Shown piece after piece: positions 33,589-42,520 of a DNA stretch of 64,000 bases. The position numbers and the translations under genes were made by a program. Where the stretch lies: contig NZ_JAHUWN010000030.1 of the NCBI RefSeq assembly GCF_019219025.1, positions 1 through 64,000 on the forward strand, in the 5' to 3' direction. The first letter of the stretch is position 1. Each line of letters begins with the position of its first letter. Source of the stretch: Bacillus sp. sid0103. GTDB lineage: Bacteria > Bacillota > Bacilli > Bacillales_B > DSM-18226. The notes beneath the pieces were generated by a model. It saw nothing but the letters and a program-made list of their open reading frames with translations, had not been told where the DNA came from and did not search any database.

Positions 33589-34413
33589 ATGTTAACAAAG
33601 GAACAATTGTTAGAAATAAAAGCACTTCAGAAGGTTTGCGAAGATGAGGGAGGCTTTCATCTGAAGTTGAATTTTGATATGCTTGAAAATCGCTTAGGAA
33701 ATAAAAAAGAAGACTTCTTCCATTATGAAGATGGCAAACTAGTCGGTTTTCTTGGTTGCTATGCGTTTGGCGATAAAGTAGAGATTTGCGGGATGGTGCA
33801 CCCGGATTATCGAAGAAAAGGGATATTCTCAAGCTTAATGGAGATGGGCCTTAGCGAGGTGCAAAAACGATTTTCTAGGATTTTGTTAAACGCTCCAACG
33901 GAATCCCAATCAGCCAAGCAGTTTTTGAAGAATATTCCATGTACCTTTGAGGTTGCTGAATATCAAATGAAATGGCAGGAAACAGAATTAATCGAGGATT
34001 CCACGGTTACCCTAAGACCGTCTATTTCAGATGAAGATAAGGAAACCGAAATACAACTGGAAGTCTTGGGCTTTGGATTGAATGAAAAGGAAGCGCGGGA
34101 GTTTAATCAGCTGATTAGAGATAACAGTAGTGATCACCGCCTCATTATCGAGGCAGGAGGAAGAGCTGCAGGGAAAATGCGCGTTTCCGAATCAAATCGC
34201 GAAGCGTGGATTTATGGTTTTACCGTTTTACCTGAACTTCAGGGAAGAGGGATTGGGAGAAAAGCGTTAACAAACGTGGTAGTAATGGAGCATCAAAAAG
34301 GGCTGCCTATTTTTCTCGAGGTCGAGGCCAAAAATGCCCATGCCTTAAGACTTTATGAATCATGTGGATTTAGAAGTTACCATTCTCAGGATTACTATCT
34401 ATATGAAAAGTAA
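33589..34413 (+). CDS. GNAT acetyltransferase with two GNAT domains
   Basis: The 274-residue protein contains two tandem GNAT folds. The first has HPDYRRKGIFSSLMEM (residues about 68-83); the second has LPELQGRGIGRKALTNVV (about 224-241) and the closing EVEAKNAHALRLYESCGFRSY. Double-domain GNATs in Bacillus acetylate small molecules or proteins; substrate unknown. AGAGGTG at 33576-33582 supports ATG 33589 rather than the GTG at 33580. A terminator follows at 34436. Confidence 0.88.
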   Translation: MLTKEQLLEIKALQKVCEDEGGFHLKLNFDMLENRLGNKKEDFFHYEDGKLVGFLGCYAFGDKVEICGMVHPDYRRKGIFSSLMEMGLSEVQKRFSRILLNAPTESQSAKQFLKNIPCTFEVAEYQMKWQETELIEDSTVTLRPSISDEDKETEIQLEVLGFGLNEKEAREFNQLIRDNSSDHRLIIEAGGRAAGKMRVSESNREAWIYGFTVLPELQGRGIGRKALTNVVVMEHQKGLPIFLEVEAKNAHALRLYESCGFRSYHSQDYYLYEK

Positions 34414-34435
34414 TTTCAACTAATTGTTGGAATTC

Positions 34436-34468
34436 AAAAAAAGATGCCGTGGGAAAGCATCTTTTTTT
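34436..34468 (+). terminator. Rho-independent terminator
   Basis: AAAAAAAGATGC-CGTGGGAAA-GCATCTTTTTTT, usable on both strands. Confidence 0.9.
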
Positions 34469-34504
34469 TATGGAGTTCATTCATTTTTCCACCATTAAAA
34501 AACA

Positions 34505-34588
34505 AAATTCTCTCATGAATACACTAAATTCGCCCATTGAAGCAAAGAATTCGCTCATAAAACTCACAAATTCGCCTATTGTAGGGAA
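34505..34588. repeat. Four 21-bp tandem imperfect repeats
   Basis: AATTC occurs at 34506, 34527, 34548 and 34569, exactly 21 bp apart, in units of the form AAATTCGCNCAT plus nine less conserved bases. The spacer between the GNAT terminator and the DinB gene holds nothing else. Confidence 0.8.
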
Positions 34589-34756
34589 AAGTCGATAAAT
34601 AAATCATAAATATCAAAAAATTAGAAAGTACTTTTCCACAAAATTTGATTCTCCTTAAGTTTTTACAACATTATTTACGAAAAAAGCTATTTAAAAGAAG
34701 GAAAACACCCTTTTTGATAGAATGTAAGTACTTTAATTAAGAGGAGGATGATCTCA

Positions 34757-35275
34757 ATGGAGAGAAGAAGTTTACTGGTATCTTCCTTACCAGGATATAA
34801 CGAAGAAATTGGCCGATGGCTATGGTGTTTAGAAGATGTTCGCCGTACTCTTTTAACAGAATTAACTGGTATCAGCCAATCGATACTCGATACCAAAATG
34901 GATGAAAGACAAACGATTGGCTCGCTGTTGTATCACATTGCCTTGATCGAGGCAGATTGGTTATATGAAGAGGTACTTGTTACCGAATGGGATCCCGAAA
35001 TACGCTCGATGTTTCCGTTAGAACACAGGTCCCAAGACGGCTCTTTAGCCCACATGGAGGGACAAAGTTTAGAAGAACATTTTCACCGCCTAAATAAGGT
35101 TCGTGAAGTATTTCTTTCCCACTTTCGTTCAATGGACCTAACAGATTGGCGTAAACCAAGAGTACTGGAACAATATGACGTCACACCTGAGTGGGTTGTG
35201 TATCATTTGATTGAACATGAATCCCATCATAGAGGTCAGATTTTCCAGTTGCTTAAAAAATTAAGGAATGATTAA
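34757..35275 (+). CDS. DinB family protein
   Basis: The 172-residue protein is a DinB/YfiT-like four-helix-bundle metalloprotein. Candidate metal-binding histidines are H57-like in SLLYHIALIEADWLY and the pair in VVYHLIEHESHHRGQI near the end; the H-x3-H pattern is the family hallmark. Members include bacillithiol-dependent transferases (BstA), so a thiol-transferase role is possible. GAGGAGG at 34741-34747 selects ATG 34757 over ATG 34748. It is monocistronic. Confidence 0.88.
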   Translation: MERRSLLVSSLPGYNEEIGRWLWCLEDVRRTLLTELTGISQSILDTKMDERQTIGSLLYHIALIEADWLYEEVLVTEWDPEIRSMFPLEHRSQDGSLAHMEGQSLEEHFHRLNKVREVFLSHFRSMDLTDWRKPRVLEQYDVTPEWVVYHLIEHESHHRGQIFQLLKKLRND

Positions 35276-35450
35276 TAATTGGTTTTACTTTCTCCATGAT
35301 TTTTAATATCTTCCTATCCAGCTTAATATGCCATTCTTGAATGAGTAGGGATTCTTTTGTTACAATAAATTTACAAAGAATTTTATAGGGTTTCATTCAT
35401 TTTTGCCTAATTCTATATGTAAGAAATATTAAAGGAAGGAAGTGGAGAGG

Positions 35451-35651
35451 ATGAAACGACAAAGAACCTTTTTTCTTATTAAAGATTTGATATTTGAACT
35501 CAAAAAGCCCGAAATTACACTAAAACAAATCAGAGTTTCAGAGATTAAAATTGAAAATGAGGAATATAAAGCACTTCGCAAAAAATTCGATGAAGATGTT
35601 TTTCATATAGAAAAAAAACCTGAGGGTTGGTTTATAACGGAGAAGGAGTAA
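35451..35651 (+). CDS. Small hypothetical protein (66 residues)
   Basis: ATG 35451 follows AAGGAAGGAAG by 10 bp. The protein is strongly charged with KKPEITLKQIRVSEIKIENEEYK and ends EGWFITEKE; no domain is recognised. The terminator at 35652 and a good ribosome site support it as a real gene. The GTG at 35442 in the same frame is covered by the ribosome site. Confidence 0.65.
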   Translation: MKRQRTFFLIKDLIFELKKPEITLKQIRVSEIKIENEEYKALRKKFDEDVFHIEKKPEGWFITEKE

Positions 35652-35677
35652 GCCCATCTCGTTTGAGAAGGGTTTTT
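35652..35677 (+). terminator. Rho-independent terminator
   Basis: CCCATCTC-GTTT-GAGAAGGG followed by six T; one mismatch in the stem. Confidence 0.75.
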
Positions 35678-35822
35678 TCATGTAAGGATTTGTTATTTCA
35701 TATTGAACGATCTGATTAAGTGATCAACGAGATTAATACATAATAGTTGATTATAATAAAAAAAGAACTATTAGTACTTATGCTGAAAAAGTTTTAATTT
35801 TTAAGAAAAGGAGCAAGAAGAT

Positions 35823-36371
35823 ATGTCAATAGCAGTTATATATGGGGGAACCCGTCCAAATGGCAATACAGAAACACTCACAGAACACGTTATTCAAGGA
35901 ATCGCTCCAGAAAAAATTTACTTAAAAGAACATCATATCCAACCCATTGTAGACATGCGCCATTCGCCCGATGGATTTCAGGATAGAAATGATGAGTATA
36001 ACTCCATCATTGAACGTATCCTGCCGCATGACATTTTAATATTTTCTACTCCCATCTACTGGTACAGTATGTCGGGAACTATGAAAAACTTTATAGACAG
36101 GTGGTCTCAAACATTAAGGGATCCAAAATTTCCTGACTTCAAAAATAAAATGGCGTCCAAAAAAGCATTTGTGATTGCTGTTGGAGGCGATCATCCATAC
36201 CTGAAAGGTCTGCCCATGATTCAACAGTTTAAGTATATCTTTGATTTTATGGGAATGGATTTTGGTGGATATGTCCTTGGAGAAGGGAACCAACCTGAGG
36301 ACGTTCTACAAGACAAAGCTGCACTTTTCGCTGCTTCTCAGCTACAAAATAAGTTAATAAATGCTGAATGA
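35823..36371 (+). CDS. NAD(P)H-dependent flavodoxin-fold oxidoreductase
   Basis: The 182-residue protein has the flavodoxin-like FMN-binding loop IYGGTRPNGNTETL near the start, then DILIFSTPIYWYSMSGTMKNFIDRW, the classic P-x-Y-W-x-x-(S/M)-(S/A)-x-(M/L)-K segment of iron-sulfur flavoprotein/NADPH-dependent FMN reductase families. It lacks a cysteine cluster, so it is of the FMN reductase type. AAGGAGCAAG precedes the ATG. A fragment of another gene end follows at 36393. Confidence 0.87.
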   Translation: MSIAVIYGGTRPNGNTETLTEHVIQGIAPEKIYLKEHHIQPIVDMRHSPDGFQDRNDEYNSIIERILPHDILIFSTPIYWYSMSGTMKNFIDRWSQTLRDPKFPDFKNKMASKKAFVIAVGGDHPYLKGLPMIQQFKYIFDFMGMDFGGYVLGEGNQPEDVLQDKAALFAASQLQNKLINAE

Positions 36372-36392
36372 TGCACTTAAAAGGATCAATAA

Positions 36393-36530
36393 GGTGGCTT
36401 TGCTGCTCCATTGGAAAGACTATTTGTTGAAGGACACGCTGCAAAGCTCGAAAAAACACAGGAAATCAAAGAACATACAATCAATCGTGCAAAAGAATTA
36501 GCCCAATCGTTTTCATTTATTTGGGCCAAT
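36393..36530 (+). pseudogene. C-terminal remnant of an unidentified enzyme
   Basis: A frame without start, bounded by TAA at 36390, reads GGFAAPLERLFVEGHAAKLE, KTQEIKEHTINRAKELAQSF and on to FIW. It looks like the end of a flavodoxin- or reductase-type protein. The terminator after it (AAGGCGGATC / GATCTGCCTTTT, 36533-36562) probably belonged to the lost gene. Confidence 0.45.
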
Positions 36531-36532
36531 AG

Positions 36533-36562
36533 AAGGCGGATCGATTTGGAGATCTGCCTTTT
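36533..36562 (+). terminator. Rho-independent terminator
   Basis: AAGGC-G-GATC / GATC-T-GCCTT stem followed by TTCTT. Confidence 0.65.
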
Positions 36563-36719
36563 CTTGCGGCGCTCCTTTTTTAATGAGTTAACCAGCAATT
36601 TAGCATTCCTTTAGAACGTTATTTTTCGACTATGAAAAAAATGGTGCTCCTCAGGTAAGATATGAGTAAAAATCTACGCCTTTTTTCACTTAAGTGCGGA
36701 ATGTTGGGTGTGACGTTTT

Positions 36720-37817
36720 TTATAATGATTTTACTATATATTTCTTTATACTCAAACTGATCAGTAAGATTAATGGAATGATAAGTTGTAATGGTATATG
36801 CAAATAAAGTGGAACGACTTTCAATCCAATGAACAAGTGTTGAATGATGTTTTTAGATAATGTAAATGCAAATAAAAAGGTTAGGATTGTTGCAGCTATA
36901 ATTTGTCGATTTTGCTTTGCCTTTGGAAACAATTGAGCAAGAATCATTAACCCGCCGTACATATATATAGAAATTTTAACAAATCCACCTATAAGATTGA
37001 GTATCACCACAAAAGCGTCTAAGTGTGGCAGGAAATCTAAGACGGCGGTTAGCTCGACAGCCTTTATAAAAGGAAATACATACAAGTTGACTGTTTCAGG
37101 GCTTAACAAGCCTAATATCATTTCTCCGGCTACAAGTAGTAACACTCCAGTTGTACACACAGAAATCCAACCGTATTTTCGTAAGGCTTTTCTATCGTTT
37201 ACATAGGGAAATACCATGGTAAATACGATGAGCTCTCCATACGGAAAGGTTAATCCGGTAGGGAATACGGAAGAAATGATCTGCTTCCAGCTCGTCCGAA
37301 AAACTGGAGTTAAATGGCTAAGTTCAAAATAAGGAGATAGGTATCCAAATACCAGGAGTACCAAAATAATAACGCATGTAACTGCACATAAGATCAATGA
37401 GCTTCTTGCCGTAGCTTCGATCCCAAGGAAACAACTATATGACACCACCAAAAGAAACGTGAAGGATATAAACCCAGAAGGGATATTGTTAAATAGCACT
37501 TGACCGATGAAAAAAGAAAAATCTTTCAACACTCTTCCGGCAATGTATAAAAAGTATAGACAATAAATAAATCCAAGTAGTTTGGATATCCACTTTCCAA
37601 ATCCTAGTTCTAAGAGTTGAATTAAGTTTCCCCATTTGCCTAATGAGTGAAGAAGGACATAGAAATAAAAAATCCCCACTCCCAAACCTACCGACAACAA
37701 GATCGTGATCCAAGCATCTTGTTTTGTTTCGAAGTTCCATCCTACGACAATAGCACTTCCTAGCAAAAAGTTGATCATTAAGGAAAATATTTCAATTGGC
37801 GCTAATCTGACCATCAT
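36720..37817 (-). CDS. Germinant receptor B subunit (GerAB/GerKB family)
   Basis: The 365-residue protein has ten hydrophobic segments and the spore-specific APC-superfamily pattern of GerB subunits, starting IEIFSLMINFLLGSAIVVG. The B subunit sits in the inner spore membrane and binds germinant amino acids or sugars. It is the last gene of an operon transcribed A-C-B; the distance to GerC is 33 bp. The substrate cannot be read from this sequence. Confidence 0.93.
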   Translation of the reverse strand: MMVRLAPIEIFSLMINFLLGSAIVVGWNFETKQDAWITILLSVGLGVGIFYFYVLLHSLGKWGNLIQLLELGFGKWISKLLGFIYCLYFLYIAGRVLKDFSFFIGQVLFNNIPSGFISFTFLLVVSYSCFLGIEATARSSLILCAVTCVIILVLLVFGYLSPYFELSHLTPVFRTSWKQIISSVFPTGLTFPYGELIVFTMVFPYVNDRKALRKYGWISVCTTGVLLLVAGEMILGLLSPETVNLYVFPFIKAVELTAVLDFLPHLDAFVVILNLIGGFVKISIYMYGGLMILAQLFPKAKQNRQIIAATILTFLFAFTLSKNIIQHLFIGLKVVPLYLHIPLQLIIPLILLISLSIKKYIVKSL

Positions 37818-37850
37818 CCTATCGAGTCCTTTCCATAAATAGAGTCAATT

Positions 37851-39035
37851 TTATTGCGATGAAAATTCTCCTGGCTCTATAAGATCAACCCTCACTCTTA
37901 TCCGAATGGGTACGGTTGAATAGACGGAATCCCAATCATTTTTAACCCTGTCCCACCGATCAGGTTGTTTTCGATACAAAGTTTCTCCAAATCCATCTAT
38001 ATCGGTTTTTTTATTTTGCGTTTTCTTTATCAGATGATTAATCTGGTTTTGAAGGTCATGTTCTGCATCATGTTCCAATTGGGCAATGGCTTGGACAGTA
38101 GAAGTGTCCATCTTGCAAGACACATCCGACACTTCAGCTTTTATTTGAACCTGAAGAAGAAAGGATGGAACTCCCTTTTTATCTAGTAAATGTATAACAG
38201 ATTTGCTTCGCATGTCTTTCCACGTCACGTATCCAGACTGTTTACGGCACTTCGTTACCATTGTAGTATCTTGTATTTTGGTTCGGGTTAACGCATATAG
38301 GTTGCTTTCCTGTGAAGAAAGCCAGTATGAAAATCGTTGATGTTGAAACACAGCTAATCCTTCTATCTCTACTGTCATATCTGGACTCGCCTTTTCTATA
38401 TTGCTTTTTGAAATTCCCTTTGAAGTACGACCTATTTTGGTAATATAAGGGATGGTTAGTTCTGTCCTATTTTGTAATACCATTCCCTTTATTTTGTCGG
38501 CAGTCATATCCGAGAGATTCCCCCAGGACTCACGTTTTCGATTCAACATTTCTTCGAATCTTGTTCCCGAAACCTTTTGAATAGGCATGATGATTTGAAG
38601 CAGTTTATCTGGTTTCACTCCCTTTGATATGACCCACCTTATATTGGAAGGAAGATTGGATTCCCGCAAAAAGTAATCCGCAAGAGCATTTATTCCTTCG
38701 GATTTTACCAATGATTCCCCTAATACAGCCACTTCCACGCTTTCCAAGAAGATTGTCCGCGAGAATTTATTTTGAATACGGTCGATTGCTTCAGGAATGG
38801 TTCGTCCGTGTGCACTGTACGTATACGAGCCTAGTTCAGCTGCTCCTTCTTTGCTGGTGGCAGCTGGATTATATTTTTGGAGGGTAACGATGTATCCTTT
38901 TTTACTTTTATCAATCCCGATCGCAGAAATAACGCTAATTTTATCCAACATGTTGTCCTGTACTTGTTTGCTTATCATTAAGGCGATGGTTAATCCTATC
39001 GCTAGATAGAGGGTTATAGTTGATTTCCTTAGCAT
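37851..39035 (-). CDS. Germinant receptor C subunit (Ger(x)C family)
   Basis: The 394-residue protein matches GerC proteins: the start domain VISAIGIDKSKKGYIVTLQKYNP, central NLPSNIRWVISKGVKPDKLL and ALGESL..., and the C-terminal GFGETLYRKQPDRWDRVKNDWDSVYSTV followed by PIRIRVRVDLIEPGEF. Most GerC subunits are lipoproteins with a cysteine about 20 residues from the start (L-x-G-C-W); here residues 1-30 (MLRKSTITLYLAIGLTIALM and following) contain no cysteine, so this copy must be held by an uncleaved anchor or by partner proteins. The ATG has AAAAGGAG upstream. Second of three genes. Confidence 0.92.
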   Translation of the reverse strand: MLRKSTITLYLAIGLTIALMISKQVQDNMLDKISVISAIGIDKSKKGYIVTLQKYNPAATSKEGAAELGSYTYSAHGRTIPEAIDRIQNKFSRTIFLESVEVAVLGESLVKSEGINALADYFLRESNLPSNIRWVISKGVKPDKLLQIIMPIQKVSGTRFEEMLNRKRESWGNLSDMTADKIKGMVLQNRTELTIPYITKIGRTSKGISKSNIEKASPDMTVEIEGLAVFQHQRFSYWLSSQESNLYALTRTKIQDTTMVTKCRKQSGYVTWKDMRSKSVIHLLDKKGVPSFLLQVQIKAEVSDVSCKMDTSTVQAIAQLEHDAEHDLQNQINHLIKKTQNKKTDIDGFGETLYRKQPDRWDRVKNDWDSVYSTVPIRIRVRVDLIEPGEFSSQ

Positions 39036-39048
39036 ACGTTTCTCCTTT

Positions 39049-40533
39049 TTACCCTTTATCTGTCTCTTCCATCATTTCTTCGTTCATGTAATGAGATTCA
39101 TCGTTTGTCATTTCCTCTTGTGATAGCTGAATAGCGCTGTCTTTTAAATCATGAGCAACGAGTGGAGCGAAAGGCGATAAATAAGGTACGCCAAAGCTAC
39201 GCAAAGAACAAAGATGAAGCAATAATAGAAGTGACAACAAGGCGATTCCGTAGAAGCCAAGTGCTGCACCCATGGCAGTAAAACAAAGAGAGATATTTGT
39301 TGCAGCTATTCTCAGTGTATTAATAGGGACAACACTTAAGAAAATATACGTAACACTGACTACAACTAAGCTAGCAGCTGCTACTAATTGCGATTCTATT
39401 GCAGACTGCCCCAAAATGATTCCTCCAAAAATGGACACTGTAATAGCAATGTTTTGAGGTAACCGAGTGGAACTTTCGTTTATTGCAATTAGCACAATCG
39501 TCAAAACGGTTATTTCTAACGATGTTGGAAATGGTACCAATTCTCGTTGTGATACAAAACCCACTAGCAGTTTAACAGGTAACAAATTTGCATGGTAGGT
39601 CACAAACGCTACATACATCCCAGGAATGTACATAGAAAAAATAAATAGAAAAAAACGAACCAATCGCGGATTGACTAAACCTGTTTTACCTTGATAATAG
39701 TCCTCCGGTGTTTGGAAGAATTGAATAAGAACCGCAGGAGCAATAAGAACAAAAGGCGAACCATCTACAAAGATTGCGATTTTTCCTTCCAGCATTTCGC
39801 CAGCAACTACATCAGGTCTATCCGTATTGAGCATGAGTGGAAAAAAAGACTTGGTCTCCTTCGTCAGAACCATTTCAATGTAATTTGCTTCCAGCACTGC
39901 ATCCAACTGGAGGTTTTCTAGGCGTGCATAAATTTTGTCTAGCACTTGTTTATCCACTATGTTTTCAATGTACATAACCGATACACCAGTTCGGGTGTTT
40001 GTTCCATACTGTTTGGTGGTTACTCTTACATTCGGATTTTTAATAATCTGACGAACGAGAGAGATGTTTGTACTTCTATTTTCGGAGAAACCGACATCAG
40101 GTCCTTTAGCAACTCGTTGTCCTTTCGGGCTTTCTATGCTTCGTCCGTTCCATTTGGCTGTATTGGCCGAGAGAAACGTATTTATTCCTTCCACCATAAC
40201 AAGGGTTTTGCCTTCCAGCAACTCATTAGAAGCATGTGTCACATCTTCCACGCGTGTAATATTTATCGATTGAATGACAGCTGATTCCATAAAAGCTAGC
40301 AGTTCCTCATCCGTTTTAGAATGGGGTATGTAGAACGATACTAGGGGTTCTATTACGTGTCGTTGAACAACGTTCGAATCGGCGATCTCATCGATGAATA
40401 GAACTGCCGCTTTTTTATCTATACTTGTCAAATAAATTTCTCTTATTTGAAAATCAGAACTCTTACCTAAAATAGTATTTAAAATTTGTATATTGTTTTG
40501 CAGAGCATTTGATACCTCGCTGTTCACTTTCAT
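39049..40533 (-). CDS. Germinant receptor A subunit (GerA family)
   Basis: The 494-residue protein shows the GerA features: an N-terminal soluble domain, then the block GPDVGFSENRSTNISLVRQIIKNPNVR, EGKIAIFVDGSPFVLIAPAVLIQFFQTPEDYY, and the membrane domain with FPTSLEITVLTIVLIAINESSTRLP. It forms part of the inner-membrane germinant receptor and, by current models, a ligand-gated ion channel. ATG 40533 with GGTGG five bases upstream is preferred to the GTG at 40542. First gene of the operon A-C-B. Confidence 0.95.
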   Translation of the reverse strand: MKVNSEVSNALQNNIQILNTILGKSSDFQIREIYLTSIDKKAAVLFIDEIADSNVVQRHVIEPLVSFYIPHSKTDEELLAFMESAVIQSINITRVEDVTHASNELLEGKTLVMVEGINTFLSANTAKWNGRSIESPKGQRVAKGPDVGFSENRSTNISLVRQIIKNPNVRVTTKQYGTNTRTGVSVMYIENIVDKQVLDKIYARLENLQLDAVLEANYIEMVLTKETKSFFPLMLNTDRPDVVAGEMLEGKIAIFVDGSPFVLIAPAVLIQFFQTPEDYYQGKTGLVNPRLVRFFLFIFSMYIPGMYVAFVTYHANLLPVKLLVGFVSQRELVPFPTSLEITVLTIVLIAINESSTRLPQNIAITVSIFGGIILGQSAIESQLVAAASLVVVSVTYIFLSVVPINTLRIAATNISLCFTAMGAALGFYGIALLSLLLLLHLCSLRSFGVPYLSPFAPLVAHDLKDSAIQLSQEEMTNDESHYMNEEMMEETDKG

Positions 40534-40680
40534 TTTTACCACCGCATTTTAGTTCAAATAGATAACTTAGTTTTTCTTAGTTGGTAAATAAGTATGTATG
40601 TGATGAAATCAGTCACTTTTTTAGATAATGGTGTTTTCGGGAAATAAATAATGAGCACTTTAAAACTATTTACAAGCGTT

Positions 40681-40748
40681 TTCCGAAAAAGCGGAATATT
40701 CCTGTTTTCCGGAAAAAGGTATATGGATTATATTCCGAAAAAGCGGAA
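40681..40748 (+). promoter_or_regulatory. Upstream activator sites of a sigma-54 promoter
   Basis: Two identical 16-bp palindromes TTCCGAAAAAGCGGAA lie at 40681-40696 and 40733-40748, with the related TTTTCCGGAAAA at 40705-40716 between them. The sites are 95-165 bp before the -24 element, the usual distance for enhancer binding proteins. Confidence 0.7.
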
Positions 40749-40841
40749 AATATTTATTTTATTTACACAAGAAAAAGATATAAATGATTGTTACCTAAGG
40801 ATTCCTGCCCTTTTTAATTAATTCTGAATAATAAAAAAGAT

Positions 40842-40858
40842 TTGGCATAAAACTTGCT
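40842..40858 (+). promoter_or_regulatory. Sigma-54 promoter
   Basis: TTGGCATAAAACTTGCT: GG at 40844-40845 and GC at 40856-40857 with 10 bases between, matching TGGCAC-N5-TTGC. A leader of about 165 nt follows before the CoA-transferase start. Confidence 0.8.
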
Positions 40859-41029
40859 ACTTAATGATTATTAAGAAAGGAGGCATTTTATAGAATAGGA
40901 GGTTAGAATTTTGTAACCGTTTTCTGTAGATAGGTTGTACCGCTCATACATGTCGATAAATGAATACGCTTTCGGAATAAGCATCAGCATGTTTCCGAGG
41001 CATGATTCTATAAAAAAGGGGAAAACAGA

Positions 41030-41731
41030 ATGAAGAATGGAAAAATAATTGATTCGTTTGAAAAAGCCATCGATGATATCCATGACGGAGCCACGATCAT
41101 TGTCGGAGGATTCGGCCTTTGCGGGATACCAGAAAAGGCTATTCTGGCTTTAAGAGATAAAGGAGTTAAAGACTTAACCGTTGTGAGCAATAATTGTGGT
41201 GTCGATGATTGGGGACTCGGACTTTTACTTGCGAATAAACAAATTAAAAAAATGATTTCCTCCTATGTTGGAGAGAACAAGATTTTTGAACGACAATTTT
41301 TAAGCGGGGAATTAGAGGTTGAGCTCGTGCCACAAGGTACCCTGGCTGAACGAATCCGTGCAGGCGGTGCCGGCATTCCCGGATTTTATACAGCAACCGG
41401 AGTTGGAACACCGATCGCCGAAGGAAAAGAACATAAAATTTTTGACGGAAAAACCTATATCCTTGAAAAAGCCATTGTTGGCGATTTTGCCTTAGTAAAG
41501 GCTTGGAGAGCGGATTCGTTAGGGAATTTAGTTTACCACAAGACGGCCAGAAATTTTAACCCGTTGGCAGCAATGGCTGGAAAAATAACGATCGCAGAAG
41601 TAGAAGAAATTGTCGGCGCTGGTGAACTAAATCCTGACCACATTCACACACCAAGCGTCTATGTGCAGCGACTATTAGCAGGGAAAGGTTATGAAAAGAG
41701 AATTGAGAGACGGACGGTTATTCAAGCATAG
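41030..41731 (+). CDS. 3-oxoacid (acetoacetate) CoA-transferase subunit A
   Basis: The 233-residue protein is the alpha subunit: [19 protein letters not shown] with the CoA-binding GxGxCGxP motif, then [20 protein letters not shown]. The enzyme moves CoA from succinyl-CoA or another acyl-CoA to acetoacetate. AAAAGGGG precedes the ATG. It starts the operon driven by the sigma-54 promoter; the next gene, the B subunit, is 15 bp away. The same family is known as AtoD/ScoA. Confidence 0.93.
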   Translation: MKNGKIIDSFEKAIDDIHDGATIIVGGFGLCGIPEKAILALRDKGVKDLTVVSNNCGVDDWGLGLLLANKQIKKMISSYVGENKIFERQFLSGELEVELVPQGTLAERIRAGGAGIPGFYTATGVGTPIAEGKEHKIFDGKTYILEKAIVGDFALVKAWRADSLGNLVYHKTARNFNPLAAMAGKITIAEVEEIVGAGELNPDHIHTPSVYVQRLLAGKGYEKRIERRTVIQA

Positions 41732-41746
41732 GGAGGAGAAATTTCA

Positions 41747-42406
41747 ATGGATGTACGTCAAAAAATTATCAAGCGGGCAGTGCAAGAAATACAAGATGGG
41801 ATGAATGTCAATTTGGGTATTGGAATACCGACGCTATTAGCAAATGAAATACCTGCAGAATACAGTGTTTTGCTTCAATCAGAAAATGGTCTTTTGGGAA
41901 TCGGGCCCTATCCGGAAGAGGAACATGTGGATCCTGATCTAATCAACGCTGGGAAAGAAACGGTCACAACGGTTAATGGCGCTTCTTATTTTGATAGTGC
42001 CGAGTCCTTTGCCATGATCCGCGGCGGCCATATTGATTTAGCCATTCTTGGCGGTATGGAGGTTTCAGAAAAAGGAGATCTTGCCAATTGGATGATACCA
42101 GGGAAAATGGTAAAAGGCATGGGCGGAGCGATGGATCTTGTAAATGGTGCTAAGCGCATAGTTGTGATCATGGAACATGTCAATAAATATGGCGAGTCTA
42201 AAATTAAAAAAGAATGCACACTTCCACTAACAGGGAAAGAAGTCGTTCATCGCCTCATTACTGATTTAGCTGTATTTGATTTTACGCCTGAAGGAATGGT
42301 CTTAGTGGAAACACAAGAAGGGGTTACACTAGAGGAAGTTAAGGGAAAAACTGAAGCCTCTTTTACAATTTGTACGGAATTGCTGGTTACTGCTGTATCT
42401 CAGTAA
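41747..42406 (+). CDS. 3-oxoacid (acetoacetate) CoA-transferase subunit B
   Basis: The 219-residue beta subunit has the catalytic glutamate in [15 protein letters not shown] (E-N-G motif) near residue 46 and the segment [40 protein letters not shown], typical of ScoB/AtoA. It forms the covalent glutamyl-CoA intermediate. GGGAGGAG precedes the ATG. The pair is complete, so the enzyme is expected to be active. Confidence 0.94.
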   Translation: MDVRQKIIKRAVQEIQDGMNVNLGIGIPTLLANEIPAEYSVLLQSENGLLGIGPYPEEEHVDPDLINAGKETVTTVNGASYFDSAESFAMIRGGHIDLAILGGMEVSEKGDLANWMIPGKMVKGMGGAMDLVNGAKRIVVIMEHVNKYGESKIKKECTLPLTGKEVVHRLITDLAVFDFTPEGMVLVETQEGVTLEEVKGKTEASFTICTELLVTAVSQ

Positions 42407-42520
42407 AAACAAGACTAAAAACGAAGATGCAAAACAGCAATGAATGTATGAAATGTGATTCTTTCAAACTATAAATTAAGAAAACCATTATTTTCAGTAT
42501 TAAGAATTGGAGGGGATTTT

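Noticed and set aside
40543..40620. Sigma-G promoter before the germination operon
   Set aside because: CATACTTA looks like a -10, but no acceptable -35 was found at the right distance, so it was not listed.
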